A stretch of DNA of 64,000 nucleotides. It comes from Deinococcus terrestris. GTDB taxonomy: Bacteria > Deinococcota > Deinococci > Deinococcales > Deinococcaceae. This document shows, one piece after another, positions 44,265 to 53,634 of the stretch. The DNA lies in the NCBI RefSeq assembly GCF_009377345.1, contig NZ_WBSL01000007.1:1-64000 (forward strand), written 5' to 3'. Each line of letters opens with the position of its first letter. The stretch's first letter is position 1. The position numbers were made by a program, and so were the translations under genes. A model generated the notes under the pieces. It made no database searches. It was not told the DNA's origin and saw nothing but the letters and a program-made list of their open reading frames with translations.

Positions 44265-45557
44265 TTGACTGGCCGTGCCCGAATGGTCAGCAATCTCCTC
44301 TCGCTTTATGGCGTTCAGTTGGCCACCCTTGCCCTGCCGCTGGTCACCTTGCCTTTTCTGTCCCGTGTGCTCGGGCCAACGGCTTGGGGTCAGCTCGCCG
44401 CAGTTCAGGCCCTGGGTCTGACCCTCTCTTTGGTCATTGAATACGGCTTCGCCTACAGTGCCACCCGCGCCGTGGCTGCCCACCAGGACAGACCTGACCT
44501 GATTGCCCAGGCAGCACAACAGGTGTTGAGTGCCAGGTTGGTCCTCACCGCACTCGCTGCGCTGGCTGGAGCGCTCATTTTCATACTCTCATCCCCGTTT
44601 CGGGAGGAACCTCTACTTTTTTTATTTGGCTTGCTGTATGCGGCTTCCAGGGGGTTCACGCCACTCTGGTACTACCAGGGGATAGAAGATATGCGTCTGG
44701 CCGCTGTCATTGATATGGCGATGAAAGCTCTGGCCGCCGCCCTTATTTTCCTACTGGTTCGTCTGCCCGAACAGGCTTGGTTGGTTCTCGCCCTTCAAGC
44801 CTGCACAATTCTGATAGGGCAGTGGTTAAATACAGCCCGCATGTATAGGTCCATTCCCTACAGTCCCCCGACTCTGTGGGCTGCCGCCGCTGGACTGCGG
44901 GCGGGCTGGAGTATGTTTCTGTTCAGAGGCTCCGTGGGACTCTATACCACGGCCAATGCCGCCATCCTGCGCGTCTTTGTTCCCGGGAGCGCGGTTTCCT
45001 ACTATGCAGGCGCTGAGCAACTCACCAACGCGGCAAAGAGCCTGATTCAACCGATCTCCCAACTTATCTTTCCTAGAATGAGCTATCTGGCCAGGCACGA
45101 TTCTCTGTTTGCGGCAACATTGGCACGCCGGACTCTGGTTCTTCTTACTGCTGTTATGTCCGGCATTGCGATGATTGCTTTCTTGACAGCGCCAGCCTTT
45201 ATTCCGTGGTTTTTTGGAGGGGACTACGTAAAAAGTACTTCTATTTTCCAGTGGCTGTGTCTGACCCTGCCTCTAACCACGATCAGTGGCGTGCTCGGAA
45301 TTCAGTGGATGCTCCCTCTAGGCATGGATAGGGCATTTAACACGATCATTATTTCGGGCGGTATCATCAATATCGTTCTCGTTTCTTTGCTCACGCTGAG
45401 GATGGGCTTGTATGGTGCTGTCTATTCTATAATCATTACCGAAGCTATCATAGCTATAACCATGGTGCTTTACCTATATAAAAAAACTCCGCAAATCTTT
45501 TATCTGGGTGTACCTAAGAATTTCGAGATGGCTCGTATTGCGGGAGATAAGAAGTGA
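44265..45557 (+). CDS. Wzx-type polysaccharide flippase (second)
   Basis: 430 residues from TTG 44265, which has AAAGGAG at 8-nt spacing; ATG 44283 is an alternative. About twelve membrane segments. N-terminal LLSLYGVQLATLALPLVTLPFLSRVLGPTAWGQLA is typical of O-antigen flippases such as RfbX/Wzx, and YQGIEDMRLAA and YYAGAEQLTNAAKSLIQPISQLIFPRMSYLA match family positions. Base composition falls within the gene: the 3' half is markedly richer in A+T than the 5' half. Translationally coupled to the next transferase (GTGA). Confidence 0.88.
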   Translation: MTGRARMVSNLLSLYGVQLATLALPLVTLPFLSRVLGPTAWGQLAAVQALGLTLSLVIEYGFAYSATRAVAAHQDRPDLIAQAAQQVLSARLVLTALAALAGALIFILSSPFREEPLLFLFGLLYAASRGFTPLWYYQGIEDMRLAAVIDMAMKALAAALIFLLVRLPEQAWLVLALQACTILIGQWLNTARMYRSIPYSPPTLWAAAAGLRAGWSMFLFRGSVGLYTTANAAILRVFVPGSAVSYYAGAEQLTNAAKSLIQPISQLIFPRMSYLARHDSLFAATLARRTLVLLTAVMSGIAMIAFLTAPAFIPWFFGGDYVKSTSIFQWLCLTLPLTTISGVLGIQWMLPLGMDRAFNTIIISGGIINIVLVSLLTLRMGLYGAVYSIIITEAIIAITMVLYLYKKTPQIFYLGVPKNFEMARIAGDKK

Positions 45558-46399
45558 AAAATGTTTGCGCCATCGTAGTCACTTATAATAGGCAAGCCTC
45601 ACTCGAAAAATGTATTCAAGCGATCCGATCCCAGTCCTATCCGACAGATATACTTGTTGTGGACAATGCTAGTACGGATGGTACTCCTAAGTATATCAAA
45701 GAGATGTACCCGGAAATCAGTCTGATTCAGCTTGATGAAAATCTTGGTGGTGCTGGGGGATTTTCGGCTGGAGTAAAGTACGCTCGCGATCATCTTTCGG
45801 CCGATTGGTACGTTCTGCTGGATGATGACGCCTTCATGCATCATGATTGCGTTTTGAATATGGTCTCATACATGAATGATGTCAATTACGCGCACAGCGT
45901 GTTGATATCGAGACTAATCGATGATGCATCTTACTTCGAGGCAGAGCGCGGTGCAATGCCTGTGGACAAAGGCACTTTTGTCGGCTTCTTTATTTCTTCA
46001 GAAATGGTCGGGAACATTGGGGAACCTAAAGGGGATTATTTCATCTACTGGGATGATGCGGAATACTCCTATAGGGCGAAAAATGCATCCTACGGCATTT
46101 ATAGGGTGGGAGAGAGCATTATAGAGCATAAGGACTGGAGTGGCCGAGGCCAGTTAAATATCAGGTACGGCCCAGTGAAATTCAACTATACTCCGCTGGC
46201 GGGCTGGCGGACTTACTACCTTATCAGGAACAGATTCCTTTGTGATTCAGATTCCGGGCACTCGATGTGGAAGGCTGGCCTGAGTGCGCTCAAGTATCTC
46301 CTTAAAACCATGTTGGTCAAGCCGTCCAACACCGTAATAGTGCTGAAGGCAATGCTTCATGGTGTGACAGGTCGCAGAGGCAAGCTGATTTCCCCCTGA
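45554..46399 (+). CDS. Glycosyltransferase family 2 (GlfT-like)
   Basis: 281 residues. GT-A fold: CAIVVTYNRQASLEKCI, DILVVDNASTDGTPKYI, ENLGGAGGFSAGVKYA and the metal-binding WYVLLDDDAF. DYFIYWDDAEYSYRAK is the usual D-D/E region before the catalytic base. The GGAGGFSAG segment and DDD triad resemble galactofuranosyl/rhamnosyl GT2 enzymes. GTG 45554 overlaps the flippase stop. Composition is clearly A+T-rich compared with most of the window, suggesting recent transfer. Acceptor and sugar are unknown. Confidence 0.88.
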   Translation: MKNVCAIVVTYNRQASLEKCIQAIRSQSYPTDILVVDNASTDGTPKYIKEMYPEISLIQLDENLGGAGGFSAGVKYARDHLSADWYVLLDDDAFMHHDCVLNMVSYMNDVNYAHSVLISRLIDDASYFEAERGAMPVDKGTFVGFFISSEMVGNIGEPKGDYFIYWDDAEYSYRAKNASYGIYRVGESIIEHKDWSGRGQLNIRYGPVKFNYTPLAGWRTYYLIRNRFLCDSDSGHSMWKAGLSALKYLLKTMLVKPSNTVIVLKAMLHGVTGRRGKLISP

Positions 46400-46446
46400 A
46401 GAATCTTAAATAACAGCAGACAGCTTTTGAGTAGTTAGGAGAACAG

Positions 46447-47208
46447 ATGTACAGTGTATCGGTGTGCATGGCTTCTTATAATGGTGGGCAGTATATATCT
46501 GAACAGATTGATTCGATTTTGCCTCAGTTAAATAATGATGATGAACTTATCATCGTCGATGACGGTTCCACCGATCTAACCTTAGAGATTATAAAAGACT
46601 ATTCCAACCCCATGATAAAGCTGTACGCCAACAGGGTCAATCTAGGGGTGGTTGACTCTTTTGAGAAATCTCTATCGCTGGCTTCTGGCGACATCATAAT
46701 TCTATCTGATCAGGATGATATTTGGCTTCCGGGAAGGGTTCAGGCTGTCAGGGATACTTTTAGAGATATTGAGGGCGCGAGTGTAGTTGTGGTGAATGCT
46801 TATCTTATGCACGATGACAGGATAGATCTCGAAACCTTTTACGAAGTGCGCCGTAGTGGTGCCGGGATGCTGAAAAACTTATATAAGAACACGTATATAG
46901 GGTGCTGCATGGCTGTGCGCAGAGAAGTTTTAGAGCTGGCTTTGCCATTTCCGAAACACATAACCATGCACGACCAGTGGTTGGGCCTTGTTGGGGAACT
47001 GTGCGGCAAGAGTACATTCCTCGAAGATCGTTTTGTCGTTTATAGGAGGCACGGTGGCAACCTTACCGGTTTGACCAGAGGGAAAATAAAGAGCGTGATC
47101 AACAAAAGACTGATAGCGGCCTCAATGGTCGCCGAAGCCTACGGAAGGAAGATTTTCGGCCATAAAACGCTCAAAGAGCACCAGACAGAGTGTGCCTCAT
47201 ATGAGTAA
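46447..47208 (+). CDS. Glycosyltransferase family 2
   Basis: 253 residues with VSVCMASYNGGQYISEQIDSIL at the start, ELIIVDDGSTDLTLEII, DIIILSDQDDIWLPGRV (DQDD metal motif), GCCMAVRREVLELALPFP and HDQWLGL. It resembles the rhamnosyl- and other GT2 enzymes of O-antigen loci that begin with MASYNG. TAGGAG precedes the ATG. Like its left neighbour it is A+T-rich. About 47 bp separate it from that neighbour, the longest gap in this stretch of unit D. Confidence 0.88.
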   Translation: MYSVSVCMASYNGGQYISEQIDSILPQLNNDDELIIVDDGSTDLTLEIIKDYSNPMIKLYANRVNLGVVDSFEKSLSLASGDIIILSDQDDIWLPGRVQAVRDTFRDIEGASVVVVNAYLMHDDRIDLETFYEVRRSGAGMLKNLYKNTYIGCCMAVRREVLELALPFPKHITMHDQWLGLVGELCGKSTFLEDRFVVYRRHGGNLTGLTRGKIKSVINKRLIAASMVAEAYGRKIFGHKTLKEHQTECASYE

Positions 47209-48124
47209 GTTGACTTTGGTGGTGCCGACCCTCAACGCCGCTGGCTACATCTCCCAGTTCGTGGGCGGCTTGAACCGGCAGGTTCGTCAGCCTGACAGAG
47301 TCATTATTCTCGACTCTGCCTCTACCGATGGAAGCCCGCAGCTTTGGCGAGAGCAGGGACTTGAAGTGGTTTCCATTCCCAGGGGCACCTTTGACCACGG
47401 CGGTACCCGTAATCTAGGCGCTCGGCTGGCGGGTGAGGGCATCTGCTGCTTTTTGACGCAAGATGCGGTCATGGCGTCGCCGCAAACCTTGGCCGCGTTG
47501 ATCGAGCCTCTCGAGAAAGGGCAGGCGGCGGCCACGTTCGGGCGCCAGCTCCCCCGGCCCGAGGCGTCGCCTGCTGAGCGGTACGCCCGGTATTTCCAGT
47601 ACCGGGCCGCCAGTGAGTGCCGCTCGGCCCAGGACGTGCCTGGCCTCGGCGTCCGCGCGTACCGTTTTACCAATGTCTGCTCAGCCGTTCGTCTGGAGAA
47701 GTTCTGGGCTGTGGGCGGTTTCCCAGAACGCATCATTTTGAACGAGGATATGTTGCTGGTGGCCCGCCTGTTCGCGGCGGGGGAGCGCGTATGTTATGTG
47801 GGTGCGGCGGAGGTGCTGCATTCACACGACTACACGCTCAAGCAGCAGTTTCAGCGACACTTTGATATCGGGGCTTCTTTTGCAGACGCCGCAGAGCTGC
47901 TCCGCGGAGCCAGGGTGGGGGGTGAAGGGGTGCGTTTTGCCGTGGGTCAAATGGGCTATCTGGTTCGCCTTGGGGAGTGGAGGCAGGTTCCCGCTGCCGT
48001 TGGCGATCTGGGTGCCCGTATGCTCGGCTTCCAACTGGGACGGCGACACCAAGCCCTGCCTACCCCCCTCAAAAAGAAATTGAGCATGCACAGCTACCAC
48101 TGGGATCAAAAGGAGCAGAGATGA
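47201..48124 (+). CDS. Glycosyltransferase family 2, rhamnosyltransferase-like
   Basis: 307 residues from ATG 47201 (GTG 47192 possible), overlapping the previous stop by 8 nt. Features are LVVPTLNAAGYISQFVGGL, ILDSASTDGSPQL, the distinctive GTFDHGGTRNLGARLA found in RfbN/rhamnosyltransferase-type GT2 enzymes, FLTQDAVMASPQTL and ILNEDMLLVARLFAAG (ED base). Composition returns to G+C-rich. It is followed by rmlB with an ATGA overlap, in keeping with use of dTDP-rhamnose as donor. Confidence 0.88.
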   Translation: MSKLTLVVPTLNAAGYISQFVGGLNRQVRQPDRVIILDSASTDGSPQLWREQGLEVVSIPRGTFDHGGTRNLGARLAGEGICCFLTQDAVMASPQTLAALIEPLEKGQAAATFGRQLPRPEASPAERYARYFQYRAASECRSAQDVPGLGVRAYRFTNVCSAVRLEKFWAVGGFPERIILNEDMLLVARLFAAGERVCYVGAAEVLHSHDYTLKQQFQRHFDIGASFADAAELLRGARVGGEGVRFAVGQMGYLVRLGEWRQVPAAVGDLGARMLGFQLGRRHQALPTPLKKKLSMHSYHWDQKEQR

Positions 48125-49155
48125 CCGGACACCACGCTCTTCTCGTGACAGGAGGCTGCGGCTTTATTGGCAGCAACTTCGTGCGGTACTGGTTGAAACA
48201 GCATCCGGAGAGCAAGGTGGTGGTGTACGACAAACTCACCTACGCCGGGCGAAAGGAAAACCTGCACGATGTGTGGGGCAGCCCCGGCCTATCGCTGGTG
48301 GTGGGCGATATTGGAGACAGAGATCTGGTCCGGCGCACCTGTCAGGACCATGCCATCGATTTGATAGTCAATTTTGCAGCGGAAACCCATGTGGACCAGA
48401 GCATTCTGGGGCCCCTGGTTTTTACGGACACCAACGTGCGCGGCACCCATGTCCTGCTGGAAGTGGCCCGTGAACTGGGGATTCGGCTGCACCATATCAG
48501 CACCGACGAGGTGTACGGCCACATCCGCGACGGGCACCAGAGCGTGGAAACCGATGAGCTGGCGCCGCGCAGCCCCTACGCCGCGAGCAAGGCGGCCGCC
48601 GATCAGCTGGTTCAGGCCTACGCGATCACCTACGGCCTCTCCGTGACCATCACCCGTGGGGCGAACAACGTGGGACCGTACCAGTATCCGGAAAAGGCGG
48701 TGCCGCTGTTTTCCACCAACGCCCTTCTGGGCGAGCCCCTTCCGGTGTATGGCGACGGTCAGCAGATGCGTGACTACGCCCACGTCGAGGATCACTGCAC
48801 CGGGATTGAGGCAGTCCTTTTGAAAGGGAAGGCTGGTGAGGTCTACAACGTGGGAACCGGGCACGAAATGACCAACCTGGAGATGGTCGACATCGTGCTG
48901 GAGACTCTGGGGCAGGATCACCGGCTGGTCCGGCATGTGGCCGACCGCCCCGGCCATGACCGCCGCTATTCCATGAATGTGGACAAACTGCGTGCGCTAG
49001 GATGGACGCCGAAGTACGACCCTCGGCAGGCGGTGGCCGAGGCGGCGAGGTGGTACGCAGACAACCGTTGGTGGTGGGAACCCATCCGCCGCGGCGCGTT
49101 TCGTGAGTATTACCAGAAGCAGTATGGCGAGCGTCTGGAGGCCGCCCGCCCATGA
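48121..49155 (+). CDS. rmlB: dTDP-glucose 4,6-dehydratase
   Basis: 344 residues from ATG 48121. [19 protein letters not shown] (NAD site), [49 protein letters not shown] (YxxxK) and [20 protein letters not shown] are all diagnostic of RmlB, including the Asp-Glu pair in STDEVYG. Second step of dTDP-rhamnose synthesis; the substrate is made by RmlA encoded next. The order rmlB-A-C-D follows with overlapping starts and stops. Confidence 0.95.
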   Translation: MTGHHALLVTGGCGFIGSNFVRYWLKQHPESKVVVYDKLTYAGRKENLHDVWGSPGLSLVVGDIGDRDLVRRTCQDHAIDLIVNFAAETHVDQSILGPLVFTDTNVRGTHVLLEVARELGIRLHHISTDEVYGHIRDGHQSVETDELAPRSPYAASKAAADQLVQAYAITYGLSVTITRGANNVGPYQYPEKAVPLFSTNALLGEPLPVYGDGQQMRDYAHVEDHCTGIEAVLLKGKAGEVYNVGTGHEMTNLEMVDIVLETLGQDHRLVRHVADRPGHDRRYSMNVDKLRALGWTPKYDPRQAVAEAARWYADNRWWWEPIRRGAFREYYQKQYGERLEAARP

Positions 49156-50051
49156 CCTGCGCCCACCCTTCGCGCCGCGGCATCATCCTGGCGGGCGGCA
49201 GTGGGACGCGGTTGTACCCAGCGACCCTGGCAGTCAGCAAGCAGCTGCTTCCCATCTACGACAAGCCGATGATCTACTACCCGCTGACCACACTGATGCT
49301 GGGCGGGATGCGCGAGATCCTGATTATCTCGACCCCCGAGGACACCCCCCGCTTCAGGCAACTTCTGGGCGACGGCTCGCAGTGGGGAATCGAGCTGAAG
49401 TATGCCGTGCAGGCCAAACCCGACGGACTGGCCCAGGCTTTTCTGATCGGCGAGGAGTTCCTGGCTGGGCATCCCAGTTCGCTGATTCTGGGCGACAACA
49501 TCTTTTACGGGAATGACCTGTCAGACCTGATGCTGTCTGCCAATGCCAGGACGCAGGGTGCCACGGTGTTCGCCTATCAGGTGAGCGACCCGGAGCGTTA
49601 CGGTGTGGTGGAATTTGACCGACAGGGCCGCGCCCTGAGTATCGAGGAAAAGCCCGCCCGGCCGAGGTCCGACTTTGCAGTCACGGGGCTGTACTTCTAT
49701 GACGGGCAGGTGGTTGAGCGGGCGCGGGGCATCAGACCCTCGGCACGTGGCGAACTGGAAATCACCGATCTGAACAACCTGTATCTCGAGGAAGGCACCC
49801 TTGACGTGCAGTTGATGCGGCGGGGGTTCGCCTGGCTGGATACCGGCACGCACGAGAGCATGCTCGAAGCCAGCCTCTTTATCCAGACCATTGAGCACCG
49901 TCAGGGCCTCAAGGTCGCCTCACCCGAAGAGATTGCGTGGCGGAGCGGCTGGATCGGGACCGAGCAACTCACCGAGCAGGCCCGCAAGCTCGCCAAGAAC
50001 CAGTACGGCAGGTATCTGCTCAAAATCAGTGAGGAAAAGTTGCATGGCTGA
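49152..50051 (+). CDS. rmlA: Glucose-1-phosphate thymidylyltransferase
   Basis: 299 residues. The nucleotide-binding [16 protein letters not shown] is followed by [25 protein letters not shown] (metal Asp), [40 protein letters not shown] and [18 protein letters not shown]. These are full RmlA signatures and the length is usual. It makes dTDP-glucose from glucose-1-phosphate and dTTP. Overlaps rmlB by 4 nt and the next gene by 8 nt. Confidence 0.95.
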   Translation: MTCAHPSRRGIILAGGSGTRLYPATLAVSKQLLPIYDKPMIYYPLTTLMLGGMREILIISTPEDTPRFRQLLGDGSQWGIELKYAVQAKPDGLAQAFLIGEEFLAGHPSSLILGDNIFYGNDLSDLMLSANARTQGATVFAYQVSDPERYGVVEFDRQGRALSIEEKPARPRSDFAVTGLYFYDGQVVERARGIRPSARGELEITDLNNLYLEEGTLDVQLMRRGFAWLDTGTHESMLEASLFIQTIEHRQGLKVASPEEIAWRSGWIGTEQLTEQARKLAKNQYGRYLLKISEEKLHG

Positions 50052-50613
50052 CACGGCTAACCGCTCCGGTCTTCATCCCATCAAGCTGGCCCCCGAGTAT
50101 GCCGGGGCGCTGGCGTTCGAGAGCTATCCGGCCCAGCCCCAGATTGAGGGGGTCTGGTTCCACAGCCTGAAGAAAAATCGCAGCGAAAACGGCGCTTTCA
50201 TGGAGTATCTCCGGCTCGGCGAACACGGCGTGCAGGGGCTGCCAGGGACGCTCACGCCCCGGCAAATCAGCGTGTCGTGGGCCGCGCCGGGGCGAATCAA
50301 CGCCTTTCACATCCACGTCAAACAGGAACAGAACGAACTCTGGTGCGTTTTGCACGGCCAACTGACCATCTGGTTGGTGGACTGCCGGGCGGACAGCCCC
50401 ACCCTGGGTGTGCGGCGCAAGCTGGTCTTCAGCGGCGAGCAGCCTATGCTGGTGCATATCCCCAGTGGTGTGGCGCACGGCTATCAGGCCGGTGAGAACG
50501 GCGCGACCCTGCTCTACACCATGGACGCCCAGTTCGACATCAGCGACCCGAACGAGGGCCGTTTGCCCTGGCACTTTTTCGGCGAGGACCTCTGGGCCGA
50601 GGACCGGGGCTAA
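50044..50613 (+). CDS. dTDP-4-dehydrorhamnose 3,5-epimerase family protein (atypical RmlC)
   Basis: 189 residues, cupin fold. The conserved plan is [37 protein letters not shown] followed by [12 protein letters not shown] and a final strand, as in RmlC. The usual RGLH(Y/F)Q motif with the catalytic His is replaced by INAFHIH, and the expected C-terminal D..L.W appears as DPNEGRLPW. It sits in the rmlC place of an rmlBACD set, so it most likely epimerises the 4-keto sugar, but a changed product cannot be ruled out. Confidence 0.82.
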   Translation: MADTANRSGLHPIKLAPEYAGALAFESYPAQPQIEGVWFHSLKKNRSENGAFMEYLRLGEHGVQGLPGTLTPRQISVSWAAPGRINAFHIHVKQEQNELWCVLHGQLTIWLVDCRADSPTLGVRRKLVFSGEQPMLVHIPSGVAHGYQAGENGATLLYTMDAQFDISDPNEGRLPWHFFGEDLWAEDRG

Positions 50614-51341
50614 TGCTGAAGTTTCTGTTGACCGGCGGAAGCGGACGGCTCGGCACCGAGTTGCGTGCCCTGTTGCCCGGGGTGGTGGCCCCCTCGTCCA
50701 GTGAAATGAACCTGTTGGACGCGGCGCAGGTGCACGGCGTCATCCAACGTGAGGCCCCGGACATCATCGTTCACGCGGCGGCCTACACCAACGTGAGCGG
50801 CGCGGAGCAAGACCGGGAAGCCTGCTGGCAGACCAATGTGGTCGGTACCCGGCACATAGCCGCCGCCGCGAACGGTGTCGAGGCCAAGCTCGTCCATATC
50901 AGCACGGATTACGTGTTCAGTGGCGAGGAGGGCGGCTACCAGGAAGACGACGTGCCGGGGCCGGTGGTCAACTACTACTCGCTCACCAAACTGGTCGCCG
51001 AGGAAGCTGCCCGCGCAGCCCGCAGGCACCTGATTGTGCGAACCAGCTTTCGCCCACGCGAGTTTCAACATCCCGCAGCTTTTTCCGACGTCTACACCGG
51101 GCAGGACTACGTGGACGTCATCGCGCCGGAAATCGCTCTGGCAGTGCGGCACGCGCTGGATATCGGAGACAGGGTGCTGCACATCGTCACCGAGCGCAAA
51201 AGTGTCTATGAACTCGCCCGGCGCCGCAAACCGGATGTGAAGGAAGGGAAGCGGGCCGACGCCGGGGTGCTGCTGCCGGGCGACGTGAGTCTCGATACGC
51301 AGCGGTGGCAGGTTGTCAGGGCGCTTGTTTGTGGGAAGTGA
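50613..51341 (+). CDS. dTDP-4-dehydrorhamnose reductase-like protein (atypical RmlD)
   Basis: 242 residues, shorter than the usual 285-300. An N-terminal FLLTGGSGRLGTELR nucleotide site is followed by DIIVHAAAYTNVSGAEQDREACWQTNVVGTRHIA, HISTDYVFSG and YYSLTKLVAEEAA with the YxxxK pair. The normal RTSW.(Y/F)G...NF segment is RTSFRPREFQ, and much of the substrate-binding C-terminal part is shortened. The start (TAATG) overlaps the previous stop. Position suggests the final keto-reduction step to dTDP-rhamnose or a related 6-deoxyhexose. Confidence 0.82.
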   Translation: MLKFLLTGGSGRLGTELRALLPGVVAPSSSEMNLLDAAQVHGVIQREAPDIIVHAAAYTNVSGAEQDREACWQTNVVGTRHIAAAANGVEAKLVHISTDYVFSGEEGGYQEDDVPGPVVNYYSLTKLVAEEAARAARRHLIVRTSFRPREFQHPAAFSDVYTGQDYVDVIAPEIALAVRHALDIGDRVLHIVTERKSVYELARRRKPDVKEGKRADAGVLLPGDVSLDTQRWQVVRALVCGK

Positions 51342-51567
51342 AGCCCCTATTCCAGGCGCCGAAGAGCCGTAAAGTGCCACTGGACGCGTCCTCCTGTGCC
51401 GTGAGAGAGGTGCCACCTTGAACGTGGTCGAAGACATCCATCCGATGTCATCCGGCGGACTGGTGGCAGTCACAGGACAGTGAAGATCGAAAGCCAGAAA
51501 CTAGTTTCGACTGCGCCAGACGGCGTTATCCGTAGTTCCAAACAAGGGTTTGGTCAGTTTCAGAACT
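51342..51567. other. Short intergenic region inside unit D
   Basis: About 225 bp after rmlD. No hairpin with a T-run or clear promoter was recognised. Composition changes to A+T-richer DNA near its right end. Confidence 0.4.
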
Positions 51568-52809
51568 ATGATTCTATCTAAGCGTGCGCTGACGTCTATT
51601 CTAATTGCCTTATTGGTCGGAGTCCAATTCATCCCAAAGGTGAATCTGGGCTTTCAGGTCAGGCCAGACGATCTGATTTATTTGCTCAGCTTTGGCTTTC
51701 TGGTAATCCTTTTCAGATCACTTCCGTTGGTGGTGCTGGGCTATGGTGCCACAATCTTATTAAGCAACTTCATTCACTTCTACAATGCGCTCGCCTTAGA
51801 TGCCAGAGGCTTCCTTTTTGTAGGGAGGTATACGGCGTTCGCGCTTATGGTCGGCCTTGGCGCCTGGCTTCGTCAAGGCATCTCACCCTATTTTGGCAGA
51901 ACTCTTTGGAGGGTTCTGTCCTGTTTCGCCGTGGTGCAGGCCGCCGTAGTGATCGCGCAACGTTGGGGCGCCTTGCCAATCATCATAGATAACAACCTGG
52001 TTATCAATGCCTCCAGAGCAACTGGCATGACCTCCCATCCTACAGAATTGGGATTTGTCAATCTGTTGCTCATAGCACTCGCCTACCAAATCACACATTC
52101 CGGAAAGCGAAGAGTGGGATTTTACTTTGTAATTCTGTGTTTTGTTGGGGCATTGGTCGCTGCGGACAGCAGAACGAGTTTGGTCGGCGGACTTGTCATG
52201 ATATGTCTGTACGAGCTTTATACACGGCGCGGAAGTATAAAACATAGTGTGTATCGCTGGGCGCTGTCCCCTCTCCTGGTTCTAGGAGGGTGGTTCGTCG
52301 TGAGTCAAAGTGGCCGAGTCGCGGAAGTCCTGAGCAGTGGAAATGCAACATTTGTCACCCAGACACTTCGGGACCCTCGTCATGTCGATGATTTTAGCAA
52401 CATCAATCCACAACTTGCTCCAAGAAACGTAGATCCAAGCCTGTATGTTCGTATCAAGAAGTGGGGACATATCCTGGCTGATGTCGAGGCCCGCCCCTTG
52501 ACGGGGAGTGGGCCAGGAGCGTACGGGGCCGCAGTTGATGGCCTATATATGCGCATACTGGGAGAGGGTGGGATCCTGGGCCTGGCCGTATACTTGTCTG
52601 GACTTGGCATTTTGTTTTTTTCAGCGAAATCGTTCTACTTCCGCTTATTCTTCTTGGCTATTCTCTTCTCCAGCATCTTTATAGATGCACTCTTCTTCAG
52701 TAGATTTGCGTATGTATTCTACCTCTACGCTGGCCTGCAAATTTCCGGGGGCGCCGCACGCATAGAAGCTCTGGGTGTAGATACGGGCCTAACCAATGTC
52801 CGACTTTAA
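51568..52809 (+). CDS. O-antigen polymerase/ligase family membrane protein (third)
   Basis: 413 residues from ATG 51568 (an in-frame TTG at 51550 is an alternative), with about ten to eleven membrane segments. Features are the GALVAADSRTSLVGGLV helix with the S-R motif, a large external loop (about 240-320) with DPSLYVRIKKWGHILADVEARPLTGSGPGAYG (the R..W...L.....P..G.G pattern of Wzy_C), and LYMRILGEGGILGLAVYL after it. A+T-rich like the GT2 pair in this unit. It is probably the polymerase of the rhamnose-containing unit. Overlaps the next small gene by 14 nt. Confidence 0.85.
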   Translation: MILSKRALTSILIALLVGVQFIPKVNLGFQVRPDDLIYLLSFGFLVILFRSLPLVVLGYGATILLSNFIHFYNALALDARGFLFVGRYTAFALMVGLGAWLRQGISPYFGRTLWRVLSCFAVVQAAVVIAQRWGALPIIIDNNLVINASRATGMTSHPTELGFVNLLLIALAYQITHSGKRRVGFYFVILCFVGALVAADSRTSLVGGLVMICLYELYTRRGSIKHSVYRWALSPLLVLGGWFVVSQSGRVAEVLSSGNATFVTQTLRDPRHVDDFSNINPQLAPRNVDPSLYVRIKKWGHILADVEARPLTGSGPGAYGAAVDGLYMRILGEGGILGLAVYLSGLGILFFSAKSFYFRLFFLAILFSSIFIDALFFSRFAYVFYLYAGLQISGGAARIEALGVDTGLTNVRL

Positions 52810-53275
52810 CATAGACCTTCTGGCTCCCGCGGGAGCCGGGTGGAGTGGAATAGGCTGGGATGGAATCAATTATTTCAAAAACATAGAAACATTTCCGGCT
52901 ATGGTCGGCTGGAACTCAAGAGAGTCTGTTCGGGGAAAAGTGTTTTTAAAAGTTTATCCGATTGCTGAATCGTGCGGCTGGGTGGAACTGAAGGTCAATG
53001 ACAAATCCAGTGGCCGTGTTCCGCTTACGCCCGATACATTTCCTGAGGTCAGTGTAGATTTGACATTTTTATCAGGAGACAACACGGCGAGCATCACATC
53101 GGATTGTCCTGCAAATGGTCTACGGGTCTACAAATTTCAGGCGCATGTTTTGGCGCCTGCTTCCACACCAGTTGGTCAGCAGATTGCGGCAGGTATGGTG
53201 GCCTCGTTGCTCGTATGGCTCTTGTGGCGCTTGTTGGTGTCCCGCCCCCAGACCCGTGCCACGGGAAGCTCTTGA
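52796..53275 (+). CDS. Hypothetical protein with a C-terminal membrane anchor
   Basis: 159 residues, family not recognised. The N-terminal 120 residues look like a beta-rich globular domain (GKVFLKVYPIAESCGWVELKVND ... GLRVYKFQAHVL) with two cysteines. One membrane helix (about 130-149, IAAGMVASLLVWLLWRLLV) follows, then a short basic tail, giving a tail-anchored layout, or secretion if an unrecognised signal exists. Overlap with the polymerase gene and the same A+T-rich composition tie it to unit D. Possibly an accessory of polymer assembly; function unknown. Confidence 0.7.
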   Translation: MSDFNIDLLAPAGAGWSGIGWDGINYFKNIETFPAMVGWNSRESVRGKVFLKVYPIAESCGWVELKVNDKSSGRVPLTPDTFPEVSVDLTFLSGDNTASITSDCPANGLRVYKFQAHVLAPASTPVGQQIAAGMVASLLVWLLWRLLVSRPQTRATGSS

Positions 53276-53634
53276 TGACCGCCGAAGTGCGAATCGACCT
53301 TCTCCAGGAATTAGGCGCCGTGGCGCACGTTCCAGAGCTCGCCCATGCCATTTGCCAGTTGCGGTGGACGCCGCGTCTGTAGAGGCTGACAGGGCAGAGG
53401 CGTAGACTCAGGGCGCAGAACTGATCCTGGCCGATTCACGTACCGAGACTCGCCGACTTGGTGGCCAAGCGACCCAGGTCCGCGCTGGGCGTCTGGGGCG
53501 AGGCGGGCTTGGGGAAGACCCACACAGCCCTGGTCCTGCCGGTCTGCCACAGTTCGTCGGCAGTACTCTCCGCGCTGCTGGCGGCTTCCACGGGCGTGAA
53601 TGCCACCCACGCCCCCCGGCAGGAGCACACATGA
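53275..53634 (+). pseudogene. Remnant of an AAA/BTAD-type regulator
   Basis: From ATG 53275 the frame reads MTAEVRIDLLQELGAVAHVPEL and stops at 53382. Further on another frame gives LADLVAKRPRSALGVWGEAGLGKTHTALVLPV with a good P-loop (GEAGLGKT), then stops at about 53634. The two parts look like the start of the ATPase part of a large transcriptional activator, broken by stops. An antisense frame over the same DNA has a stop as well and no recognisable motif. Confidence 0.45.
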
